Shown: piece by piece, positions 1-10,770 of the stretch
Layout: each line of letters starts with the position of its first letter
Position numbering within the stretch: position 1 is the stretch's first letter
Origin: Pyrrhosoma nymphula
Lineage: Eukaryota; Arthropoda; Insecta; Odonata; Coenagrionidae
Reading direction: 5' to 3'
NCBI GenBank assembly: GCA_963573305.1
Contig: OY754337.1
Location: forward strand, 84,023,094-84,087,093
Length of the DNA: 64,000 nt
Made by a program: the position numbers and the translations under genes
The notes under the pieces: model-generated
What the model saw: only the letters and a program-made list of their open reading frames with translations
Told to the model about the DNA's origin: nothing
Database searches by the model: none

Positions 1-47
1 ATGCCGTGCCAACTACGCAAAAATATATCAACCGTCACAATATAAAT

Positions 48-633
48 TGTATCATCATCTGAGTAATCTACCGGTTAGAGGTAGGTTATGATGAAAGTCA
101 GAGCAAATCCTCCAAATGTTTACATGTGAATGGCCTTATCTTCATCTAGTATTTCTTTCTTCATATCAGCGTATGTCCTACCTTTCTTCATCCCGTCCAT
201 AAAACCTATTCTCTTTCTTCCTATTCCCCGCTTGCCCAACATCCTTCCCTCTATCACGGCCTTCAGCAAACTATCGCCCCTCATTACCCCTTCCAGCCAA
301 ATATCCTGCCTTCCCCTAATCTCATCCAGAAGTTTCCTCTCCTCACCCATCATGTCAAGCACTTCCTCATTTGTCTTCCTTTCCGTCCACCATTCTTTCT
401 TCATCCATTTTTCTTCATGCATTCTGTCTACATCCTCCTCCACACCCACATCTCGAACGCCTTCAGCCTATTTTCGTCTTCCATTCTCAAGGTCCACGTT
501 TCTGCCCCATACAACGCCACTCCATATCAAGCTCTTCACCAGCCTCATCTTCACATCCATACTTAATGTCCCCGTCATCAGCTCCCTTCTATTATTGAAC
601 GCTTCCTTCGCTAGCGCTATTCTCCTCCTATAG
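48..633 (-). mobile_element. LINE-A copy 1: non-LTR retrotransposon 3' end (5'-truncated)
   Basis: The minus strand encodes the C-terminal region that follows the reverse transcriptase in RTE/BovB-like LINEs. It reads KTNEEVLDMMGEERKLLDE, then a GRKRIGFMDGMKKGRTYADM block, open from 449 to 120. Upstream sequence matches the better copy at 47412-47987, but is frameshifted here. The 3' end lies at the left and finishes in a short TCA-rich tail. The copy stops near the ALAKEAFNNRRE segment, so catalytic RT motifs are missing. Seven copies of this family or close relatives occur in the window. It is a dead fragment; the exact clade is uncertain. Confidence 0.75.
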
Positions 634-640
634 GTATTAT

Positions 641-1193
641 AATGCCTTAGCTAGTATGCCCATTTACATCTAGCTTACTACATTAGTAATTAAATCTACT
701 GCTCCAGTTTGTGTCTTTTTACGATACAAATTGTATATAGGTAATAAATATTTTGATCAACCAAAAACTATTTTGCTTTGATTTGCTTAATGAAAAGCTC
801 ATGAAATGTATACAATTTTCCAAAACTTTTCTTCATGCTCCCAAATACTCATCGCGTACCCGGGATGTGACCCAACTCCTACGTCCATAGATTAGAAGTT
901 GATGTTGAAGCTTCCTCGAGATCAGTGACCAAGAGTAGAAGAGAAGAGAGGGGTTTTGTGTCCCTATTGACCCGCCAATTTTGGGCTCGCGGCGTAGCGG
1001 TTAATAACACGAGCGATTGCCTATCGCATAGTAGTACCTATCGTGACATATCGTCGAGTGTTCCCTTCAAAATGACGCACCTTCCTCAGCTGCATTTGCT
1101 CTCGACACGTAGCCCAGTCAATGAAGGGGTTGTAGAGGACATGGAAGAGGACAGAAACCAAACTTCAGGAACGTGTTTGAAGTTGATTCTCCA
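641..1193. other. Unassigned stretch
   Basis: No recognisable gene or repeat. An open frame from 925 runs into the antisense LINE 3' end after about 1190, so it is not treated as a gene. Confidence 0.5.
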
Positions 1194-1952
1194 CCATCTA
1201 CAAAATACCCAGCAAGCCACCTCAAGGGTGTGTGGCAGGGGGTGAGTTGTCACCAACATGCATTAAACTATACCTTAAAGTTGTGTAACTACGATTATTG
1301 ATGCATTAGCATAAATCGCTGATGCATGTCAGTAGGCGAAGCCTCACAAGCGTGCACTACACTATAGATATGCTACCAATGTTAGAACTAGGACCGTTAG
1401 TATTTATGTATATTGCTTAGTATATAGTATCAGAGTGCTCAGAGTATTTATGCTCAGTCAGTTTGCTATGTCAGATATGCTCAGAGTATTTATGTATATT
1501 GCTATATTTATGTATATTGCAACTACATAAACAGAGATTCAAGAGCTATGCTGAAAACATACACTGCGTGCTTTAAGTTCTAGGCAGCAGATAAGGATTC
1601 TACACATACATCTACATACTACCCCGCAAGCCGCCTCAATAGGCGTGTGTTAGGACACCAGCCGTTTACATATAAAAAGGAAACGCTCTAATGAAATTAC
1701 GCCTTGCATTTATTAAAGTCCTTTATTGTTCGGGGGGAAAACGAATTCCCATACCTATCCGTTCGGCAAAATATCTCTATTAATTTATCGTTTCTGTCGG
1801 ACCTGGATTCAAGTATCAGGGAGTACTACTGGAACTTAGAGCTGCATTAGCTATCGACAAACCTAGTTAAAATTCTCATTGGCTTCTGTTACGGTTTCTT
1901 AAAAATAGTCTGGTCTGGTAAAGGTCTGATAGGAGTTAACATTCTAAAATCC
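1194..1952 (-). mobile_element. CR1-like LINE-B copy 1, interrupted by another LINE
   Basis: This is a second copy of the sequence at 41338-42035, read on the minus strand with its 3' end at 1194. It carries the family's 3' GC hairpin (about 1205-1245) and shares the following 3'-UTR blocks with 41338-42035, such as the motif around GGCGAAGCCTCACAAGC. It has an internal partial duplication at about 1411-1530. The copy is split at 1600/1805 by a 204-bp insertion of a related LINE. Nothing coding survives. Confidence 0.7.
1601..1804 (-). mobile_element. CR1-like LINE 3' fragment nested in LINE-B copy 1
   Basis: The fragment matches the 3' ends at 7421 and 39432 nearly base for base, including the codons for the terminal residues of the ORF (NSFFPRTI region). 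GGATTC directly flanks both sides (1595-1600 and 1805-1810). Removing the insert plus one GGATTC restores colinearity with the uninterrupted relative at 41641-41675. It shares with the 39432 copy a deletion of one arm of the 3' hairpin. Confidence 0.8.
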
Positions 1953-2342
1953 CCGGACCTACGAGGTGTGCTGGGAGGGGGGGGGGGGGCGCAGAAGGTC
2001 ATTTTTTTGTTTTTCGCTTACCTATATCTCGAAAACGGTCCGTGGAAGCAAAAACATTATTAGATTAAAAATTAAAGCAACAAAATTTCCTACAAATAAT
2101 TCCTTCCGCATTTATTTCTATTCCACCTAGTTATCGAGATATCTGCAGGCGAAAATTGTAAATTTTTGAAAAAACCTTATTACTTCCTCACGTTTTTTGA
2201 CAAAATTTTCCTTCAATTAGCTCAGCCTTTAGTTTTACAGCAAAGTCCTCAGTGGCGCAGTTGTAGGTAAATACACCATATTTAAAATGAGGTTTTTTAA
2301 ATATTTTATCTTCAACTGGTCAAAAGTTGCAGCGATTTTAAA
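1953..2342. other. Unassigned AT-rich stretch with a G run
   Basis: A run of G residues lies at about 1975-1989. The rest is AT-rich with no coding signal that I recognise. Confidence 0.5.
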
Positions 2343-2454
2343 ATGTATGGGGAAATTCCGGATTCCATGTCCTCTACATCTCCCTTGTGGGCGTTCTTTG
2401 CCTGGAGAAAGCGAATAGGCTGCGTCCTCCGCACTTTTCTTTCTCTTTCGTCTA

Positions 2455-2978
2455 TATCCCTTCAGCTGTCCCGAACCCCTCCCCTTTTACACTTCCCCTC
2501 CCCATTGTTACGACGGTTACCACCCCTATTTTCATCTCACCCCTCTCCCTCTCCGTTTCCGCCCCGTAACTCCTCAAGTGCCCATCCCCTCGCGTTCTCA
2601 TGCGCATGCGCAGAAGTCTACGCGCGTGATGCCGTTTGAAAAAAAATTTTCCCACCAGCAGCAGCAGCAGACGGAACACGACGCAGTCGTTGTGTCGGGT
2701 TAGTTAGGTCGGTTCCACGCCATTCTTCTGTGGCCACTCTCGTGTTCGTTGGGTGAGGGCATCTTGCCGTTCTTCGAAATTGGAGGCGTTCTTGAAGTTT
2801 TACGCGGTGAAATTGGATTTGTTTTTGTTCAGTTCTTTCTTGCTACGAGCCACCCACCTGTTTCCTGTGTCGTTCTTATCCTGGGCGTCAGACCTTCTCT
2901 ATTCCGATTGGGAGGCGAAGACGGTAGAGCAAACAGTTTGGAGATATCAACGGTATTCGAACGTCCGCCTCGCGAACG
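2455..2978 (+). promoter_or_regulatory. Candidate host promoter and first exon ending in a splice donor
   Basis: This stretch is clearly more GC- and CpG-rich than its surroundings. It contains a perfect NRF1-type palindrome, TGCGCATGCGCA, at 2601-2612, a motif typical of housekeeping promoters. Downstream sequence lacks obvious repeats and ends at a consensus donor, ACG|GTGAGT, with GT at 2979-2980. Open frames of 77 codons exist (2749-2982, 2753-2986), but neither resembles a known protein, so the exon may be 5' UTR. The next exon was not found; 8 kb of repeats follow. Promoter and exon are inferred from motifs only. Confidence 0.45.
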
Positions 2979-3082
2979 GTGAGTGAAACCTCTTCTTTGT
3001 TTAATTAAACTGTCTCGCACTTGAACATATGGTTACAATTCCACCATGGGGCATAAGCAGTTTCCGTTACCCGGTGCAAAAC

Positions 3083-3323
3083 AGAGACACCCTTGATGAG
3101 AAAACCACCTTTGTTAATTCCACAAACTTTCTTACGCTGGCACGACGCGCGTTTCACCACACTGTGGCATAATCATGGCACATGATTATGCCACAGTGTG
3201 GTGAAACGCGCGTCGTGCCAGCGTAAGAAAGTTTGTGGAATTAACAAAGGTGGTTTTCTCATCATGGATATCCATAATTTTCACGAGGTCAGGCCTGAGA
3301 TCATCAGTTTTAGAGACACCCTT
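3083..3323 (+). mobile_element. PLE-type foldback insertion, copy 1, with 12-bp target duplication
   Basis: Two 83-nt arms (3095-3177 and 3181-3263) are perfect inverted repeats separated by only GCA. A single-copy tail of about 48 nt follows the right arm to 3311. The unit is bounded by AGAGACACCCTT at 3083-3094 and again at 3312-3323. The right arm has a hammerhead-like half core: CCACAGTGTGG hairpin then GAAAC (about 3190-3208); the CUGANGA half is lost at the palindrome centre. The copy at 13484-13697 has the same arms and tail. Assignment to Penelope-like elements is inferred from shared architecture with the hammerhead-bearing foldbacks at 12533 and 22278. Confidence 0.65.
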
Positions 3324-4682
3324 ATTCGCCCCTTGCTCGGCCGACATTCGTCGTGTCTGAACTGGGAGGAAAAGTTTTGTAAACACGCAAAGCTTGCCGC
3401 AGTTCGTTCTCTTACGATTTCCGTGTTCTCCCACCTTAAATTGAACATTAAGGAATTGTTCAGTGTACCATCGACAAGAGATTGAATTAGTGTATACGAT
3501 TTTTCTACCATTAAAGCTGATTGCCGTGGTATGTCATTCGTCGTGTCGGACGTATTTCTTGGGTATGATAGGGATTTTGTGTGATACATTGTTTTTGTTA
3601 CTGCCGGTCTCTTTGCATATTTAATCCGAGGAAGTTATTTTGAATAACAAATCCCGCCCATGGATTATTTAAGGTTCTACTGAATTTTTCTATTTTGATT
3701 TCATTGTAAAATAAGTTAATTTGTCAGAAGTTTGTTTCTTTCGTATGTTTATAGTCGTGTGTATTCTTTTGAGTGCTGGCTTTATAATCACAATTTCATT
3801 TTACTTCATCTTATCGTGGTTAAGACAAGTAACATCGGCTGTTGTTAGTGTAGTTAACTGTCGTCAACGATCTCTTTTATGCTGTAACACTCTGCAAAGC
3901 GATTGGTTTTTGGTTTCCTTTGGAAATAGAAACCTAAAAAGAAATCTTACCCTTATTTAATAGATGTGAAGGACTCTGTCTTGCCCAAAGATTTTATTGT
4001 TACCCTTGGCTGTCGGTTATGATGCGACACTTATTTACGATGAAGTGGGAAACTTCTACAACGTTGAGCATTTCAAGTAAACAACAAATGAGTGAACACT
4101 TATCTTTTTATGTTGCCTCAGTACAGTTTTTTTCTCAAAATTCAACATCCTTGTCTTTTCAATTGCGTTGCGTTATTTCATTTTTAGTCCCCAAAGAGTC
4201 TGGATACAATTATTTCCGGAACTTCGGGATCAAAGAGCGGGACATTTCCGTAGGTTGGCAGGTGTATTTGGCAACCCAATAGCATTAGAGCAATCACATT
4301 GATAGCTCATTTAGGAAATGGTGTATTTATAAATGATAAAAATCGAAGTTTTATAGGAATGTTTGTATGTACCAAGCTGCATTTTAACGACACAAACATC
4401 ACGACGTTTGAAGTTGTGCCGCTTCTCATATTTCCCGTAATAGAAACAATTTTCTGTATCAACAATTCAATTTCCCCCGAGGCTGTGTTAAAAAAACCAG
4501 CAACATTCGGGGTAGTCTGAGAGTGCATTGCCTACTTAGCTTTTTAGTTCGCTGATGTTATGTCTGACAGTATCAGTTGTTGTTGTGCGAAAACATTGTC
4601 ATGTATTTTCTGATTGCGTTTTTGTCTTCACATTTTGCCTTCAATGAGTGCATGTCAATTGAATAGGTTCTGAGATGTTGCC
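3324..4682. other. Unassigned stretch with one half of a 69-bp duplication
   Basis: Positions 3509-3577 are repeated exactly at 4881-4949. Frames of 70-100 codons at 3186-3589, 3721-3960, 4019-4282 and 4299-4528 show no family resemblance. No gene is called. Confidence 0.5.
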
Positions 4683-4735
4683 CCCCTGCCACGCACCCCT
4701 GAGGTGGGTTGTAGGGTATTTTGTAGATGTAGATG
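4683..4735 (+). mobile_element. CR1-like LINE 3'-terminal hairpin and GATGTA tail
   Basis: The sequence contains the family's imperfect hairpin (CCCTGCCACGC ... GGGTTGTAGGG), a short spacer, and a tail TGTAGATGTAGATGT. Only the extreme 3' end is recognisable; the preceding 100-200 bp may be 3' UTR. Confidence 0.6.
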
Positions 4736-4880
4736 TTAACGTCGAGTGCTGGAGTTTAACGCTGTGGTAGACAGGAATTGTTAGTTGTGTGTCGTGATGA
4801 AGAACGAGACTATTTGCAAAAGAATTTACTTTTACATAAATAAGTCGATTGCTCCTTCAATGGAGTGTCATTGTGTCTAT

Positions 4881-4949
4881 CATTAAAGCTGATTGCCGTG
4901 GTATGTCATTCGTCGTGTCGGACGTATTTCTTGGGTATGATAGGGATTT
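4881..4949. repeat. Second copy of a 69-bp exact duplication
   Basis: Identical over 69 bases to 3509-3577 and in the same orientation. Sequence diverges immediately outside. Confidence 0.85.
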
Positions 4950-7420
4950 ACAATAAGATGATAATAATAATAATTTACAATAATACAATATAAGATTCTT
5001 GTCGTTTGGGAATGTAGTCATCAGAAACTATTATGAATTTCGGTGTTTATATTTTGTATTGCCCATATAGCAAAATATATTTACGAAATGTCTACAAAAT
5101 ATCTCCAACGTAGATATCTGAATTTCCGCTTTTCCTGTCTTCTAGATAACTTCTAGACATAACGTAATACCATCTATATATTTTGTAACAATTCGCCTAT
5201 AGAGATTCGAAGGCTCCAGGAGAAGGGATATGACTTATAAAGTAATTGACATAAATGTGATCAATGGATCAGTATATACGTAAATTAGTAGCAATGTTAA
5301 TAAATTTATACATGAAGATAAATGTAATTAAACATGTGGTTGTTAGGGAGAGTTGTTGAGCAATGTTGAACGTAAATAAAGACAAGGATTTAGTCGTTAG
5401 TTTAATCACCAAGTTGTGTGTTATATCGGGAACCCCAAATTCGTATCTAACAATATCAATAAATTTTTCTTTTATGAGTTTAATAATAAATATAATTTTC
5501 AGTTCTTTGTAACGTTTAAGATATTTTCTAGACATCGTATATACATTTGAGATATCTAAGACATTGAAGACATGCTGTAGATATCTATATTTTGTGCTCT
5601 GTGGGTGGTTATGGATAACATTTATTTCTTTCAGACTATATAAAAGGGCATTGGATAAACTATTTACATGATGGTTAAATAATTCTTTTTGTGGTTCGGA
5701 AAAACGTGCCTTAATTAGAATGTCCGCTCCGCTCTCTGTTGCGTGATAAACGGATTTTTCATTCGAATCCTCAAAGGATTCGGGTCAGAAAATCGATTTT
5801 ATCTCGTGCCTGTCACAGCTTGGTCCTTTCTCCAGGGCCCTAGTGAAAATATGGGCTTGTTTGGCGCATCTTAAGAGTAGTATCGTGGCTTTCAGTAGCC
5901 AGTGTTGTGTACAAATTTGAATGGGAGTATCCTTAGGACAACCGTGTTGTTATCGCATGAGTTGATTTAGCTTGTCCTGGTAAGCGGATTAAGTCACATT
6001 TCCAAGTCAGTGCACGGTAGGTAGTTAATTCTCAAAATCTGAGCGTAGCGGGGTTGACGAGCTTGCAGTAAGTTGCCAGTATGCTATGATACCCTTCTTA
6101 CTCTGCATATATTCAACAAAGATTGGATTCTACGTAAAGCAAGCCGAGATATTAAAATATTACGCGTAATTCCATGTGGTTGGCCACCTTCCTTGTAATC
6201 CTCGAGAAGTGGGAATATTCGGGAATTCTCTTTGATTTGATTTTACTCATTCTAATAACATACGCAGGTAGTAGCCCATTTACCGTCTTTTACAAAAAAG
6301 GCAGTGGTATAATTTGCGTTGCATATAATTTAAACAATACTCAAAGATACTGTACGAAAATTGGGCGCTCCTGCATCACAAATTAGGTTACAATCCTTTG
6401 GCTATTCTCAACTTCATTTATCCACTGATGCTCTTCATTATCTTAGAACTAGTATTAAACAAGTCAATATTGTCAAAGTTAACGTAAATACAGCCTGTTC
6501 TTTGACTTAGAACCATTGGGCTATCATATAGTTATTTGAATGACTACCTGCACACAGAAAAATGTGTGATGTGGCCCAGAGAAACGGGTAGGAATACGAA
6601 AACGAAGGTGAATCAAGGTGATTTTGACGTTACTTGGTAAATTCGCAGTATTTTTTACGGATATTACTATGGCAGGGAACATTTCCGGGACATGCAATTG
6701 TGTAAAATCTTGATCTTGGTACTGAATAAACGTTTTTTTATCGAGAGCGTCATATCGTTACCCATCAACTTATGGAATCGATATTTTCTCCATTAAGTAA
6801 TTGATTTATTTCATTACGAACCAACTTACCTTACTCTTAATATACACTGATTTCATTTATTTCAGCGCATATTTTCATCAAAGCATCTCAACTGGTTGGT
6901 AGATATAATTGCTTCGCGGAATTTTACATGCAGATGTAGTTGCCATACCACAAAAACTTTCACATTTGTCAAGTCAACAGAATTATAAAATCAGTTTTTG
7001 TTTTTGTGAATTACGGATTTAATCAATTCTTCTTTTATCTTATTTTACTATATTTAATCCACATTCAGTTTAATTCCAATAGAGCAGGATTCACAGGAAA
7101 GGGGGTTAAATAATGCCAAAGCTTACCAACGAAAGCTCCTGGATATTAATATAAAAATCCGTTTATCTCACTGATATTTGTTAAGTTATTCACCTTTGAT
7201 TGCGATGCAATACTTAAGACCGTTTTACAGGAGGAACTTTATTGTACCATCTGATGTATTTATGGATGTGCATAGAAAATTGCGTCGTGTAAAGCGGTGA
7301 ACTGCAAGAATGCATGCGCGAATACGTTAACGACAGATGGGAAAATAGCCCCGCTCTGATTCCGTGCTCACGTTCTCGCAATTTCTGTGCATCAAATTAT
7401 GAAATAAAGTGCATCGAGTA
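4950..7420. other. Unassigned AT-rich stretch with a TATA-like site
   Basis: No coding sequence is recognised. A strong TATA-like string, TATATAAAAGGG, lies near 5636-5647, upstream of a small hairpin at 5764-5782 (CGAATCC/GGATTCG). This could be a Pol II core promoter of an old element or gene, but nothing downstream supports it. Confidence 0.35.
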
Positions 7421-8183
7421 CATCTACATCTACATATTACCCCGCAAGCCGCCTCAATAGGCGTGTGGCGGGGGGTGTTAGGACACCAGCCGTTTAAATA
7501 TAAAAAGGAAACGCTCTAATGAAATTACGCCTTGCATTTATTAAAGTCCCTTATTGTTCGGGGAAAAAACGAATTCCCATACCTATCCGTTCGGCAAAAT
7601 ATCTCTCTTAATTTATCGTTTCTGTCGGACCTGGAAATATAGTGGGGTTCTAATATGATGTTCTCCGTGTCGCTCTGAAAGATATCTATTCTCAATTGCT
7701 CAAGCAATCTAAGCCTAGCGCGCAGCCTCAGGCTCCCAGCCTAATTCGTTTAACATCTGCGTAACGCTGTCTGTACGCCCGTAGCAGTTTTTGACGATTT
7801 GCGCCGCTTTCCTTTGTATTTTATTAAGTTCCCGAATTAAGTCTTTCTGAACCGGATCCCATATGCTTGCTGCATATTCAAGGTGTGGCCGGACGAGTGC
7901 GAAATAGCACCTCTCTTTTACTTTTTTATCTGAGAATCTTCCCACAATACGCTTGACGAATCCTAGCTTCTTCAGAGCTCTGCCACAAATATTTCTTATA
8001 TGTGTTCCCCACGATAGGTTTGAGGTAATCGTAACTCCCAGATACTTAACTTCATCTGTCGCCTTTATCTTAACGCCATCCACAGCACGGGGATAGTTGG
8101 ACGACCTCCGCAAGAAATGTACCGCCGTGCATTTTCACAGATTAAGTTCGAGTAAATTGTCCTTTAGAAATTGCCACGAGAAA
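7421..8183 (-). mobile_element. CR1-like LINE-B relative, longest RT remnant
   Basis: The minus strand keeps the end of a CR1-like reverse transcriptase. In order: a degenerate WQFLKDNLLELNL.KC segment (about 8180-8120) with an in-frame stop, EVKYLGVTITSNLSWGTHI, RPHLEYAASIWDPVQKDLI, IQRKAAQIVKNCYGR, then the terminal RTIRDFNKC block ending near 7525. Compared with the copy at 39432, 11 nt are missing near 7725, which puts the last 60 residues in another frame. A GC hairpin and GATGTA tail form the 3' end at 7421. No YXDD motif remains, so it is 5'-truncated and inactive. Confidence 0.85.
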
Positions 8184-8208
8184 TAAAATCCACCTTCAAC
8201 GAAAATTG

Positions 8209-8400
8209 GGGAAGGAAGTTGTGTTAGTGGTCTGCGCATTGGCCCGGCATGCAAAAGGTCCGTGGTTCGATTCCAGGCCCAGGTGGATTTCTTCTAGTGG
8301 CAATATCTACGTATATCTTTCATAAGTTTTACTTCACTGCGCATCTCAACACAAGATCGTAGGTAAAATGTAAGTTTTTTTCGTAACTAGAGGAGAGGAA
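8209..8400 (+). mobile_element. tRNA-derived SINE candidate
   Basis: A tRNA-like head has an A-box-like TTAGTGGTCTGCGCATTGG and a perfect B box, GGTTCGATTCC, at about 8273-8283. Sequence beyond it is a non-tRNA body. Target duplications were not found, and it abuts the 5' break of the LINE at 8183. Confidence 0.4.
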
Positions 8401-8702
8401 TCTTGTGGCAGAGGTTCGGAGAAGGCAGAAGAGATGGATGGAGGAGGTTTTGAGAGGAGAGGGCATGTTGAAGTGAGTGATAGAGGGGAGAACACTGGGG
8501 AAGCGTGGAAGAGGAAGGAAGAGGATAGGAATTCTGGACGAAATAAGAGGAGGTAGAAGATATGAGGTATTTAAGAGGGATCTAATAACGGGCCATCCTT
8601 AGGAGGGATAGCGAGACAATGTCTATGAGGTTGGGATGCAGAATGGGGACTGTCCAAGAACTTACCAATCAGCTGGTAGAATACTTGAATGAATGAATGA
8701 GA
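8400..8702 (+). mobile_element. LINE-A-related 3' end, divergent subfamily
   Basis: Plus-strand reading gives VAEVRRRQKRWMEEVLRGEG, then (with stops) a GKRGRGRKRIGILDEIRGG block. This parallels the GRQGRWLEGVMRGDG and GRKRIGFMDGMKKG blocks of LINE-A. It ends in a GAAT repeat (about 8687-8702), the same style of tail as the copy at 26694-27155. A stop after MLK and nearby breaks show decay. Confidence 0.65.
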
Positions 8703-9175
8703 CGGTCTTGTGAATGAGGCCACTGTGGCCAACTATTCCGAAGTCGAATAAAATAACCTCGATGCCAGCCAGCCAGCATTGGAGTCCATTTTAAATTAGG
8801 ATTGACAGTCTTAGCCGAGTTCTATTGGTAATTAATATTCGATGCTCATAACTGTGGGAATATTGTCGTGGGTACGGGGCAGAAGGGAGAATGAACCAGT
8901 CAGTAAAATTAAAAAAAAAATCATTTATCGTGAAATTGGGTGACTTTCCTCAATATAAAATTTTATAGCCATAATATAATTGACTAAACGCTAAGCTAAA
9001 CTGGTGTCTCTCTTGCTTTCATTAATTAGGAACAATATGCGAAATTCACTCACAACGACTGTATTTGAGAAATACGGGCTCGAAGAAGAGGGATTAAGGA
9101 AAAGATTAATGAACATTTTGAAATGTTCGCAAGGCGCTTAATATCCTGAAACTTGGGCTCGAAAGAGGACGCACT
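8703..9175. other. Unassigned stretch
   Basis: AT-rich, with no recognised gene or repeat. Confidence 0.5.
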
Positions 9176-9372
9176 ATAGTTTATTTATTTATTTAATTAC
9201 CACCGAAAACAGCACTTATATTGGCCTTTACATCGGGGTATTAACAAACAACAATGGACAAGCACAATCAACCATGCCCTTTGAAGTGAAAAATCCTCCC
9301 CAGACGGGATTTGAACCCGCGACCTTTGGGTTAACAGGCGAGGGCGTTACCCTGCCGCCACCGAGGCCGACA
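9176..9372 (-). mobile_element. tRNA-Asn-like SINE
   Basis: On the minus strand the head resembles tRNA-Asn(GTT): CTGTTAACCCAAAGGT in the anticodon arm, then a B box GGTTCAAATCC. A body of about 120 bp follows and the element ends in an AAATA-type tail (at 9180-9195 on the plus strand). The tail resembles those of Jockey/RTE LINEs, which may supply the retrotransposition machinery. No clear target duplication was seen. Confidence 0.65.
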
Positions 9373-9639
9373 GTTGTGATTAATAGAAGCGGATAAGGCG
9401 ATTTTCAGATGGTTGAGAACGAATGAGGCGGAATAAGTTGTAAAAAATTCACTAGTTCATAATTAACTTTGTGGTATTCCATTATGTTTGTCGATGAATA
9501 TCTGTTACTAATACCAATATTTGCTAAACACTTAATATGTAGCAGCCACAGGAGTGATTTTACAATGAATATCCTAAAGTTATGCAACGACTGCCGCGAA
9601 TTAGATTCAAGAGAGCAGTTGGAAATTTAAAAAATATTG

Positions 9640-9864
9640 AATAACCACGACAACACCCTCATTAACGAATACCTTTACCCTTCCTTTCCCCTATTCTGGC
9701 CTCCGTTTCAAACTTCTTCTCCCCTTCCGTTACGTAACTACGGAAACAATAGGATAAACAGATCTCAATTAATGCCTGATGATGGTGATTATTCACTGAA
9801 ACCCGGGTCGCTTAATTTAAATAAAGTGGTATTAGTAACAGATATTCATCGACAAACGGAATAA
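9640..9864 (+). mobile_element. Penelope-like element 3' terminal region (solo)
   Basis: A pyrimidine-rich leader (ACCCTTCCTTTCCCC region) precedes a hammerhead core at 9776-9801 and an AT-rich tail. The same order (CT-rich 3' UTR, then hammerhead, then tail) occurs after the PLE endonuclease at 61180-61440. No inverted arm or target duplication was identified here. Confidence 0.5.
9774..9803 (+). ncRNA. Hammerhead ribozyme motif, well-preserved core
   Basis: Perfect CTGATGA (9776-9782) is followed by a 5-bp stem II, GGTGA/TCACT, with loop TTAT, then GAAA (9798-9801). Such minimal hammerheads are known in PLE terminal repeats. Stem III is very short in that class, so cleavage activity cannot be judged by eye. 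Confidence 0.65.
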
Positions 9865-10114
9865 GTTGTGTTAAAATCGACTAAGTTTTTATTTTTCCGA
9901 CCCAAAGCCATCACCAATGGAGATGGACGTACATTCCAACAAGTATCTTGTAATATCCATGAATTAGTAGCAGTAGTGTTAAGATACTGCAGCTGGTAGT
10001 AACCAGTTGTACTATCTTAACCCGTGTACTGCATATTGGCATTTCCGTTAACGTAGTACTCTCCTAGTTTCTGGCTTAGCCGCTCATTGATCTCCTGACT
10101 GCTTTTTTGTCCGC

Positions 10115-10156
10115 GCCTAGCGATATGGGCCTAGCGATATGGGCCTAGCGATATGG
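10115..10156. repeat. 14-bp tandem repeat, three copies
   Basis: GCCTAGCGATATGG is repeated three times without gaps. Confidence 0.9.
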
Positions 10157-10171
10157 GATATGGGGTTCAGC

Positions 10172-10262
10172 CTTGTACTGGGACGAGTGCTGCATGCCTG
10201 GTGTGGAATCACCCCGTGCCACACACCCTATTGGTGGCTTGCACGGTATTTTGTAGTTGTAT
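10172..10262 (+). mobile_element. CR1-like LINE 3' end, left member of an inverted pair
   Basis: It carries the conserved 3' hairpin (CCGTGCCACACACC ... GGTGGCTTGCACGG) and a degraded TGTAGTTGTATG tail. It is an inverted repeat of 10373-10465, so two 3' ends face each other 110 bp apart. Confidence 0.65.
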
Positions 10263-10372
10263 GTGGCAGTAAAAATATTCTGTTTTGTATTATTTTTTCA
10301 ACAGCAGGGTAGGTAACCACTAATCTGAGAGTCTTCAATTTAGGCGACACATGTAGGTATAGTTATAGTTAT

Positions 10373-10465
10373 ATCTACATCTACGATGCACCGTGCAAGC
10401 CACCACTAGGGTGTGTGGCACGGGGTGATTCCACACCAGGCATGCAGCACTAGTCCCAGCACAAA
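10373..10465 (-). mobile_element. CR1-like LINE 3' end, right member of an inverted pair
   Basis: The tail TACATCTACATCTAC-type lies at the left; the GC hairpin (10390-10425) and the preceding ATTCCACACCAGGCATGCAG block match 10172-10262 in inverted orientation. Confidence 0.65.
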
Positions 10466-10770
10466 TCAGAACCTCGCACGCTCCCCCTCCCCATGGCGCC
10501 AGGCGCATGCCAAAAGCAGTCAGGAGAACAGTGCGCAGTCCAACCGGAAACTGGGAGAGTGATACGTATAAGAACATACAAACATGCAGAGAAATGCTAT
10601 AGACACATCTTGTGGTTAATATTACTGATACTGTTAATTTATGAATACTACGAGATGCTACTTCATGCAAAGAACAAAATCACCATAGCTATAAGTTATA
10701 GCTACACTAGATATTTTGCCATTGCTATTCCACTATTTTATTGTAAGTATTATAGAGTGTAGTAGTTTTG

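Noticed and set aside
130..633. Plus-strand 167-codon serine/proline-rich frame
   Set aside because: It is the antisense shadow of the LINE-A minus-strand ORF.
5636..5647. LTR or gene promoter from TATATAAAAGGG
   Set aside because: No second LTR, primer-binding site or exon could be found nearby; noted only as a TATA-like site.
9300..9372. Possible true tRNA-Asn gene
   Set aside because: Acceptor stem does not pair and it is fused to a SINE body.
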